This document shows positions 20,159-25,970 of a stretch of 25,970 nucleotides of DNA, piece after piece. The notes under the pieces are model-generated. The model was not told where the DNA came from and made no database searches. It worked only from the letters and a program-made list of their open reading frames with translations. Positions within the stretch are counted from its first letter, which is position 1. Each line of letters begins with the position of its first letter. The stretch is from Parvibaculum sp049651025. Its GTDB lineage: Bacteria > Pseudomonadota > Alphaproteobacteria > Parvibaculales > Parvibaculaceae. The DNA lies in the NCBI RefSeq assembly GCF_049651025.1, contig NZ_JBASBH010000019.1, positions 1 through 25,970 of the forward strand. The letters are read 5' to 3'. The translations under genes were made by a program, and so were the position numbers.

Positions 20159-22165
20159 CTACCTCGGCCTGCCGCCGCCCGGCAGCAATGCCGGTTCGTT
20201 GCGGCGGGGGCCCGCGCTCAGGTTGTTGTCACGCGGCTCGACGCGCGGTGCGGCATTGAAGAGGTCGGCGAGTTGCGACAGGAAACCCTTGATGGGGGCG
20301 TGCAATTCTTGCGCGACGGGCATTTCTTCATATGCGCCGGGAAGCGGCGCGGGCGGCACGCCGGTTTGCGAGGCTTTTATATAGCCGCGCCAGGCGACGG
20401 CGGCGAAGTTGCCGCCCGAGGCACTTTTCATCGGCGTATTGTCGTCATTGCCGAACCAGACGCCTGCGATCTCATTGGCCGTGTAGCCGATGAACCACGC
20501 GTCGCGATTGTCCTGGCTGGTGCCGGTCTTGCCGGCGGCTTCGCGGTCGCCGGGATCGGCGCGAAGGCCCGTGCCCTCGGTGATGACGCGGCGAAGCATA
20601 TAGGTCATCGCATGAGCGTTTGCCGGATCGGTGACGCGGATGGTTGCAGGCGTATTCTTGTAAAGCGTCTCGCCCTCAAGCGAAGTGATTTCGGTGACGC
20701 CAAAGGGGACGGCGCGGCGGCCATCGGTGGCGAAGGTTGAATAGGCGGAGGTGAGCTCGAGCAGGGTCACTTCCGAACTGCCAAGGGCGATCGAGAGGTT
20801 CGACTGGATCGGCGAGACGATGCCAAGCCGCGCTGCCGTATCGGCAATGTTCTTGACGCCGACATGCTCTGCAAGCTTCACCGCAACCGTGTTGATCGAA
20901 CGGGCGAGTGCTTGCGTCAGCGTGACCGTGCCTGCATAGCGGGCATTGGAATTTTTCGGCGACCATTCGCCAAGCGCGATGGGCGAGTCTTCTATTTCGG
21001 AAGTGGGCGTGAAGCCCTGCTCAAGCGCCGTGAGATAGACGATGGGCTTGAAGGCGGAGCCGGGTTGGCGCTCGGCCTGCGTCGCGCGATTGAACTGGCT
21101 TTCCAGATAGGATTTGCCGCCGATCATGGCAAGGATCGCGCCATTGGGCGCGAGCGCGATGGCCGCGCCCTGACCGACGCTGCGGCCGCTGCCATTGTCT
21201 TTCAGTGCATCGCGAATGGCTGCTTCCGCCGCGCGCTGGCGCTTGGGGTCGAGCGTCGTTTTGACGATGAGGCGGCCATGCGCTTCAGGCAGAAGGCTGC
21301 GCACTTCGCCCGCGACCCAGTCGACGAAATATTGCGGACCATCGCGCTTGTCGCGCGCGGCGACGACGGCGGGATGAGCGCGCGCGCCTGCGACTTCTTC
21401 CGCCGTAAGGTCGCCATTGCCGACGAGGCGGTCGAGAACCACGGAGGCGCGAGCCTGCGCAAGGGCGAGATCGTTGGTGGGCGCAAAACGCGAGGGCGCT
21501 TTGGGCAGGCCCGCAAGCACGGCAGCCTCGGCCAGCGACACATCGCGCGCGCTTTTGCCGAAGTAATAATGTGCGGCGGCGTCGATGCCGTAATTGCCTG
21601 CGCCCATATAGACGCGATTGAGATAGAGAGTGAGAATCTCGTCCTTGGTGTAATTGCTTTCAAGCCAGAGCGCGATCAGCGCTTCCTGCGCCTTGCGCCA
21701 GAGCGTGCGGTCGCTGTCGAGATAGAGGTTCTTGGCTAGCTGCTGCGTGATGGTGGAGCCGCCTTCGACGAGGCCGCCCGAACGCATATTGACCCAGGCG
21801 GCGCGCGCAATGCCGCGAAGGTCTATGCCGAAATGCGAATAGAAGCGGCGGTCTTCGGTGGCGACGAACGCCTTGACGAGATAGGGCGGAAGCTCGCCGA
21901 GCGGCACGATGGGCGCGGAGCTGCCGCCACGGCTGCCGATCTCATTGCCTTCCGCATCGAGCACGGTGAGCGCAAGGGCGGCGGCGGGGCCGGCCTCGAT
22001 GTCGCGCTGGAGTTTGGGAACGGTGACGAAGACGAGAAGGAGCGCGGCAAAGACGCCTGCGGTGAGCATGAATGAGGCAAGCCGAACCCCGAAGCGGAGC
22101 TTGCGCCGCCTGGCCGGGCGCGCGTCTTCCAGCGTCTGCTCTTCGTCCTGATGGTGATCCGACAA
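20159..22165 (-). CDS. Class A penicillin-binding protein (PBP1A-type)
   Basis: This bifunctional cell-wall enzyme has 668 residues from TTG at 22165 (MSDHHQDEEQ). Positions below use that start. One transmembrane helix (about 30-50) anchors it. The GT51 glycosyltransferase has Glu104 in ATEDRRFYSHFGID and GGSTITQQLAKNLYL (135-149). The transpeptidase has Ser370 in PGSAFKP (SxxK), SIN (423-425) and KTGT (546-549). It polymerises and cross-links peptidoglycan in the periplasm. It is shorter than the usual alphaproteobacterial PBP1A (about 800) and ends in a disordered Pro/Arg tail. The frame is open to TTG at 22213, but a perfect palindrome lies at 22197-22211, which fits a promoter/operator better than coding. 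No clear ribosome-binding site for either start. Confidence 0.92.
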   Translation of the reverse strand: MSDHHQDEEQTLEDARPARRRKLRFGVRLASFMLTAGVFAALLLVFVTVPKLQRDIEAGPAAALALTVLDAEGNEIGSRGGSSAPIVPLGELPPYLVKAFVATEDRRFYSHFGIDLRGIARAAWVNMRSGGLVEGGSTITQQLAKNLYLDSDRTLWRKAQEALIALWLESNYTKDEILTLYLNRVYMGAGNYGIDAAAHYYFGKSARDVSLAEAAVLAGLPKAPSRFAPTNDLALAQARASVVLDRLVGNGDLTAEEVAGARAHPAVVAARDKRDGPQYFVDWVAGEVRSLLPEAHGRLIVKTTLDPKRQRAAEAAIRDALKDNGSGRSVGQGAAIALAPNGAILAMIGGKSYLESQFNRATQAERQPGSAFKPIVYLTALEQGFTPTSEIEDSPIALGEWSPKNSNARYAGTVTLTQALARSINTVAVKLAEHVGVKNIADTAARLGIVSPIQSNLSIALGSSEVTLLELTSAYSTFATDGRRAVPFGVTEITSLEGETLYKNTPATIRVTDPANAHAMTYMLRRVITEGTGLRADPGDREAAGKTGTSQDNRDAWFIGYTANEIAGVWFGNDDNTPMKSASGGNFAAVAWRGYIKASQTGVPPAPLPGAYEEMPVAQELHAPIKGFLSQLADLFNAAPRVEPRDNNLSAGPRRNEPALLPGGGRPR

Positions 22166-22196
22166 GATTGTGTTCCCAGCCCCGTATGTTCGTTCA

Positions 22197-22211
22197 GCCT
22201 GTTCAACAGGC
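22197..22211. promoter_or_regulatory. Perfect 15-bp palindrome upstream of the PBP gene
   Basis: GCCTGTT-C-AACAGGC has seven paired bases on each side of one central base and lies 32-46 bases upstream of the chosen PBP start. It is a candidate repressor site in the divergent gap between the PBP and YcgN-family genes. Confidence 0.5.
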
Positions 22212-22364
22212 AAGCGCCGTGCCGTTCGCGGACGGGCCCAAAATCAACTATTCCCTTCATTTGTGCCCGTAATGGGGCAGGAATGGGAGGGGCGGGGGCG
22301 CAATTGTGTTTCAACCGGGGACAGGACTTGACCAGCACCCGTGAACCGGGCTTTTGTCTGCCGC

Positions 22365-22820
22365 ATGAGCCGGGAACCTTTCTGGAAGCGCAAGACGCTC
22401 GCCGAAATGAACCGCGCGGAGTGGGAATCGCTCTGCGATGGTTGCGCGAAGTGCTGCCTCGTCAAACTGGAAGACGAGGACACGCTGGAGATCCTTTTCA
22501 CTGACGCGGTCTGCACGCTGCTGGATGGAAACACCTGCCGCTGCACGGATTACAAGAACCGCTCGAAGCGTGTGCCCGACTGCGTGCATCTGACGCCGAA
22601 GGTGATCGAGGAAGTGACGTGGATGCCGCCATCCTGCGCTTACCGCCTGATCGCGGAGGGCAAGGATTTGCCGTCATGGCATCCGCTGGTTTCGGGCGAG
22701 ACGGAAAGCGTCGTGCGCGCGGGCATGTCCGTGCGCGGCCGCGTGATCTCTGAGGACGATATCGCGTTCGAGGATATTTGCGACCGCATCGTCGATTGGC
22801 CGAAGCTCATCGCCGACTAA
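22365..22820 (+). CDS. YcgN/UPF0260 family cysteine-cluster protein
   Basis: The 151-residue protein starts MSREPFWKRKTLAEMNRAEWESLCDGC. The cluster Cys24-x2-Cys27-x2-Cys30-Cys31, followed by Cys50, Cys58, Cys60 and Cys73, is the zinc/iron-sulfur cluster-like signature of the UPF0260/YkgJ family; PSWHPLVSG and the C-terminal FEDICDRIVDWPKL are also family marks. Function is unknown. I chose ATG at 22365, matching the family start; a GTG 8 codons earlier is possible. The TAA stop lies within the A-run of the mscS terminator. Confidence 0.92.
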   Translation: MSREPFWKRKTLAEMNRAEWESLCDGCAKCCLVKLEDEDTLEILFTDAVCTLLDGNTCRCTDYKNRSKRVPDCVHLTPKVIEEVTWMPPSCAYRLIAEGKDLPSWHPLVSGETESVVRAGMSVRGRVISEDDIAFEDICDRIVDWPKLIAD

Positions 22821-22851
22821 AAAAAACTGCGGGGGATGAGATATCCCCAGT
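22819..22851 (-). terminator. Intrinsic terminator of the mscS-type gene
   Basis: Read on the minus strand, ACT-GGGGAT pairs with ATCCCC...AGT (three-base bulge) and is followed by eight T residues. It lies 20-50 bases after the channel gene's stop and overlaps the stop codon of the convergent YcgN-family gene. Confidence 0.85.
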
Positions 22852-22872
22852 TGGCAGCGCACCGCTCCTTAC

Positions 22873-23985
22873 CTATCTTCGATCCATCTCTGGAATTGTA
22901 TCTTTCGCAAGCTCGACCCTTTGGACGGGGAGGGCGTGGGGATGTTCGCGCTGCAGGAAATCGATCAGCTTTTCGCGTATTTCGCATCGAAGGTCCCATG
23001 CATCGCCGGATGAAGCAGCGCTGACCAATGCGCGCACTTCGATGGTGCGCTCTTTCGTGTCGCTGATTTGCAATTTGACGACATCGCCGTCCCAGAGCGG
23101 CGAAGCCTTGGCGAATTCGGCGAGCTTTTCACGCAGCCGCTCGATGGGCGCGGTGTAATCGAGGTGGAGATAGACCACGCCGATGAGCGAGGCGCTGTGA
23201 CGCGTCCAGTTCTGGAAGGGATGTTCGAGAAAATAGGCGAGCGGCACGATGAGCCGCCGCCAGTCCCAGATTTTGATGACGACATAGGTGCTGGTGATTT
23301 CCTCGACGCGGCCCCATTCGCCTTCGACGATAAGGGCATCGTCCACCCGGATCGGCTGCGTCATGGCGATCTGAACGCCGGCTATGAGATTGGCAAAGAG
23401 CGGGCGCGCCGCAAGACCGACAATGAGACCGGCGGCACCCGCCGATGCGAAAAGGCTGACACCAAATTGACGGACGGACTCGAAAGTCATCAGCGCGGTT
23501 GCCGCGGTGATCAGGACGATCATGGTTTCGAGTGCGCGTTTCAGAATGCGCGTCTGCGTCACGTGCTTGCGGGCGAGAAGATTGTCGACTTCATCGAGGC
23601 GGAAGCGGCGGAGATAGAGATCCGCACTCAATTCGCAGGCAATAATGGTTGTCCAGCCGATGAGGATGATAAAGGCCGCGAGCAGAATTTGCGCGACACG
23701 CGCCGTTGCCTCGTCGCTGAAACCGGCAAGCGGCAGTGCCGCGCCAAGAAGAAAGATGACAAGAGCAAGGCGCGAGACTTTCTGGGTGCGCCCAAGCAGG
23801 GATGAAACAAAGGAATAGCGCGAGCCGAGAAGGCGGCGCACAGAGCGAATGATGAGCCGATGAAATGCGAGCGCGACGAAAGCCGCAAACAGCATCAGAA
23901 GAATGCCGAAGAGTGGCGCGGGCAACCACGTCTGCATGGCGATGCGCCAGGTGTCGAGAATGTTCGCTATATCGGAACTTTGCAT
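22873..23985 (-). CDS. Mechanosensitive ion channel, MscS family
   Basis: The 370-residue protein has an N-terminal set of hydrophobic helices (about 24-48, 71-90, 97-117, 150-168) and the MscS core: the pore helix about 174-205 (FGVSLFASAGAAGLIVGLAA, small residues lining the pore), FANLIAGVQIAM, PIRVDDALIVEGEWGRVEEI (the beta domain) and the fold ending FQNWTRH. MscS channels open under membrane tension to release solutes in osmotic downshock. It has more N-terminal helices than E. coli MscS (286 residues), as in many proteobacterial homologues. GAGG lies 5 bases before the ATG; a TATAAT on the minus strand at 24026-24021 is a candidate -10 element. Confidence 0.94.
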   Translation of the reverse strand: MQSSDIANILDTWRIAMQTWLPAPLFGILLMLFAAFVALAFHRLIIRSVRRLLGSRYSFVSSLLGRTQKVSRLALVIFLLGAALPLAGFSDEATARVAQILLAAFIILIGWTTIIACELSADLYLRRFRLDEVDNLLARKHVTQTRILKRALETMIVLITAATALMTFESVRQFGVSLFASAGAAGLIVGLAARPLFANLIAGVQIAMTQPIRVDDALIVEGEWGRVEEITSTYVVIKIWDWRRLIVPLAYFLEHPFQNWTRHSASLIGVVYLHLDYTAPIERLREKLAEFAKASPLWDGDVVKLQISDTKERTIEVRALVSAASSGDAWDLRCEIREKLIDFLQREHPHALPVQRVELAKDTIPEMDRR

Positions 23986-24005
23986 TTCGCCTCTTTTGAA
24001 GGGGG

Positions 24006-24026
24006 ATGGAGATATCCTCCATTATA
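24006..24026 (-). promoter_or_regulatory. Dyad and -10 candidate before the mscS-type gene
   Basis: ATGGAG (24006-24011) and CTCCAT (24017-24022) form a six-base dyad overlapping TATAAT (minus strand, 24026-24021). No good -35 is found at 17 bases, so activation or an extended -10 may be used. Confidence 0.35.
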
Positions 24027-24162
24027 AGCGTAACGCTCCAACCACATATACGGTTCATCTGGAGAGGTGCGACTGTTCGTTCAGTCGATATTGAATTTTT
24101 GAACGTGAGCGAAGAAATCCCCGCTTAACAAGCGCAACGCTCGCAACCATCTGTTGGTGCAT

Positions 24163-24699
24163 ATGAAGAAGTCTGCCTCACGCAAGGGTGAGCCCGATTG
24201 GGAAACCATCCGGGCACGCTATGAAGACCTCGCGCAATCGCTGGCGGAGATTGCAGCAAGCGAAGGCGTGGCCTGGCAGAAAATTTCGAGCTATGCGAGG
24301 CGCGCGGGATGGAAACTGCGCCAGCCTCCGAAATCCGAAGCGCGCCGCGCCGCCGATCTTGCAGGTGCGGCGCTGATGCCGACGAAACTTGCATCGCGAT
24401 TGAAGCGGCTCATTGCGCGGGAGATCGACGCGATTGAAGGCGAGAGCACGCAGGATCGCCCGGCACTGGAAAGGGAGCGCGACGCGCGCCGCCTTTCGAC
24501 GCTGGTGAAATCGCTCGAGAAGCTGAACGACATAAAAGCCGCGAAAGAGAAACGTGAACCGAAATCCGCCGATGAGCGAAACGGCGACGGCGACATGCGC
24601 GCCGAGCTTGAGCGCCGCCTCGCTCGCCTCTCTGCCGGAAGCGGAGCGGCAGGCGTTTCTTGCGAGCCTGACGCCGCAGGAGATGGCGTGGCTTCTTGA
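24163..24699 (+). CDS. Putative small terminase subunit (GTA g1-like)
   Basis: The 178-residue protein begins MKKSASRKGEPDWETIRARYEDLAQSLAEIAASEGV followed by KISSYARRAGWKLR, an HTH layout typical of phage small terminases that recognise packaging DNA. The middle is helical and Arg/Lys-rich (LASRLKRLIAREIDAIEGE, ARRLSTLVKSLEKL), likely for oligomerisation. It directly precedes and overlaps the large terminase by 146 bases, the usual order for a GTA gene g1. The assignment rests on position and the HTH; no catalytic motif is expected. The ATG at 24163 is preferred over TTG/GTG codons 2-3 positions earlier. Confidence 0.68.
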   Translation: MKKSASRKGEPDWETIRARYEDLAQSLAEIAASEGVAWQKISSYARRAGWKLRQPPKSEARRAADLAGAALMPTKLASRLKRLIAREIDAIEGESTQDRPALERERDARRLSTLVKSLEKLNDIKAAKEKREPKSADERNGDGDMRAELERRLARLSAGSGAAGVSCEPDAAGDGVAS

Positions 24700-25894
24700 C
24701 GAGTGGAGCGTCTGGGCGCGCGACGATCAGATTGCGCCGCCGGGTGAATGGACGACATGGCTGGTGCTTGGCGGTCGCGGCGCGGGCAAGACGCGCGCAG
24801 GCGCCGAATGGATACGCGGCCTTGCGGAGCGCGGCGAGGCGGGGCGCATCGCGCTTGTCGGGGAAACATTCGGCGATGTGCGCGAAGTGATGATCGACGG
24901 CGCATCGGGGCTTTGCGCGCTAGGCGGCACGAACCGTCCGCGCTTTGAAGCCTCGCGCAAGAGATTGCTCTGGCCGAATGGTGCGGTGGCGCAAGCGTTT
25001 TCAGCGTCGGAGCCGGAGAGTTTGCGCGGGCCGCAATTCGACGCGGCATGGGCGGATGAGCTTGGTAAATGGCGACACGCGGAAACGGCATGGGACATGC
25101 TGCAATTTGGATTGCGGCTCGGGACGCGCCCGCGTCAGGTTGTGACGACGACGCCGCGCCCGGTGCCGATCTTGAAACGGTTGCTGGCCGACGAGACGAC
25201 GGCGGTGACGCGGGCGAGCACTTACGCCAACCGCGCCAACCTCGCCGATGCGTTCTTCCGCTCTGTGATCTCGCGCTATGAGGGCACGCGGCTCGGGCGG
25301 CAGGAGCTTGATGCGGAATTGATCGAGGATAATCCCGACGCGCTCTGGTCGCGCGAGACGATCGACAATGCGCGGGTGCGGGCAGCGCCTGAGCTTGTGC
25401 GCATCGTCGTCGCCGTCGATCCGCCCGCGACGAGCGGGCCGCAGGCGGACGAATGCGGGATCGTGGTGGCGGGGATCGCCGATGACGGGCGCGCCTATGT
25501 GCTTGACGATCGCTCGATGGGCGGGCTGACGCCGCTTACCTGGGCGAGCCGCGCGGCGAAGGCGTTTCGCGACCACGAGGCGGATCGCATCGTGGCCGAA
25601 AGCAATCAGGGTGGTGAAATGGTTTCGACCATCATGCGGCAGGTGATGCCGACCGCGCCGCTGCGGCTTGTGCGGGCGACGCGCGGCAAGCGCCTGCGTG
25701 CCGAGCCTGTGGCGGCGCTGTACGAGCGCGGATTTGTTTCGCATGTCGGCGCGCTGGCGCGGCTTGAGGATCAGATGTGCGATTTCGTGCCGAGCATGGG
25801 GAAAAGCCCGGACAGGGTCGATGCGCTCGTCTGGGCATTGACGGACCTTATGCTCGATGCGGAAGCGGGCGCGCCGAAGGTGAGGCGGCTTTGA
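24554..25894 (+). CDS. Large terminase subunit (GTA-type DNA-packaging ATPase/nuclease)
   Basis: The 446-residue protein carries the GTA/phage TerL motifs. ATPase: Walker A GGRGAGKTRAG (73-83), Walker B AAWADE with Glu169. Nuclease: Asp289 in VVAVDPPATSG, Glu349 in DRIVAESNQGG, Asp423 in PDRVDALVWAL. The opening LASLPEAERQAFLASLTPQEM and EWTTWLVLGGRGAGK are characteristic of gene-transfer-agent TerL in alphaproteobacteria, where the enzyme packs host DNA into particles. No integrase or repressor is near, and base composition matches the host, favouring GTA over a prophage. GTG at 24554 follows GAGA at 5 bases; ATG at 24572 is the alternative. The rest of the cluster (portal, protease, capsid) should follow past 25970. 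Confidence 0.93.
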   Translation: MNRNPPMSETATATCAPSLSAASLASLPEAERQAFLASLTPQEMAWLLDEWSVWARDDQIAPPGEWTTWLVLGGRGAGKTRAGAEWIRGLAERGEAGRIALVGETFGDVREVMIDGASGLCALGGTNRPRFEASRKRLLWPNGAVAQAFSASEPESLRGPQFDAAWADELGKWRHAETAWDMLQFGLRLGTRPRQVVTTTPRPVPILKRLLADETTAVTRASTYANRANLADAFFRSVISRYEGTRLGRQELDAELIEDNPDALWSRETIDNARVRAAPELVRIVVAVDPPATSGPQADECGIVVAGIADDGRAYVLDDRSMGGLTPLTWASRAAKAFRDHEADRIVAESNQGGEMVSTIMRQVMPTAPLRLVRATRGKRLRAEPVAALYERGFVSHVGALARLEDQMCDFVPSMGKSPDRVDALVWALTDLMLDAEAGAPKVRRL

Positions 25895-25922
25895 GGAAGA
25901 GATTGGCGGGGCGCTTCCTCGC

Positions 25923-25945
25923 CCCTCTCCCCTTGAGGGAGAGGG
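25923..25945. repeat. CCCTCTCCC / GGGAGAGGG hairpin repeat
   Basis: A nine-base perfect inverted repeat with a five-base loop follows the terminase stop by 28 bases. It is flanked by more C/G runs. This sequence type is a widespread short palindromic repeat in high-GC proteobacterial genomes and may act as a terminator or mRNA stabiliser; no T-run follows on the plus strand. Confidence 0.5.
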
Positions 25946-25970
25946 AGGGGCCCGCGCCGAAGGCGTGGGA

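Noticed and set aside
20864..21739. Plus-strand frame opposite the penicillin-binding protein
   Set aside because: Antisense shadow of the GT51/transpeptidase gene.
1..25970. tRNA, rRNA, CRISPR array, insertion sequence, attachment site
   Set aside because: No T-arm/anticodon pattern, no regularly spaced repeats, no transposase or integrase motifs, and no paired direct repeats flanking a module were found by eye; a tRNAscan or repeat search would be decisive.

Overview
The window reads as ordinary chromosome of a high-GC alphaproteobacterium, probably Hyphomicrobiales/Parvibaculum-like (family-level guess only). Pointers are a Ros/MucR regulator, a GTTC-N7-GTTC site of the alphaproteobacterial LexA type, DUF1491, DUF2849, DUF934, DUF5330 and DUF6456 families, a phasin (polyhydroxyalkanoate storage), and a gene-transfer-agent (GTA) type terminase. 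No tRNA, rRNA, CRISPR array, insertion sequence or integrase was recognised. There are 29 protein-coding genes, packed tightly; three convergent pairs abut or overlap at their stops.

Layout. 1-371: start of a Rieske iron-sulfur protein, cut by the window edge. 372-662: AT-rich region with the mucR promoter. 663-2210: mucR, a PAS-domain protein and a small exported protein. 2211-4129: an XRE regulator with a degenerate S24-like C-terminus, divergent from a two-gene operon (DnaA domain IV-like HTH protein plus DUF6456 protein); the shared 147-bp region is full of repeats, including the LexA-like site. 4135-5100: sufE and a DUF5330 gene. 5101-5428: AT-rich gene-free stretch ending in a terminator. 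5429-7308: an orphan lipoprotein, a DUF1491 protein and a small conserved protein. 7473-9985: prfC (release factor 3) convergent with a zinc metallopeptidase. 10116-11928: a D-amino-acid dehydrogenase and a phasin with repeated TTGTGC-AGC-GCACAA operators. 12070-12849: a lipoprotein.

12846-15394 (minus) is a sulfite-reduction operon, DUF2849 - cysI - DUF934, with a readable promoter. 15561-18179 (minus) is a complete ABC importer (substrate-binding protein, ATPase, permease) of the NMT1/THI5-nitrate-sulfonate class with a structured leader; its substrate is not determined. 18293-22165 (minus) holds a Uup-like ABC-F ATPase and a class A penicillin-binding protein. 22365-23985 holds a YcgN-family cysteine-cluster protein convergent with an MscS-type channel whose transcript ends in a clear intrinsic terminator. 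24163-25894 is the start of a phage-like packaging module (putative small and large terminase), most likely the head of a GTA cluster continuing beyond the window.

The most interesting places are regulatory: the repeat-dense region 2781-2927, with a possible SOS link to a DnaA-like DNA-binding protein of unknown job; the operator array before the phasin and that phasin's histone-like N-terminal tail; the five-codon leader ORF before dadA; and the structured leader of the ABC importer. I saw no clear multi-gene system that I would call wholly new.
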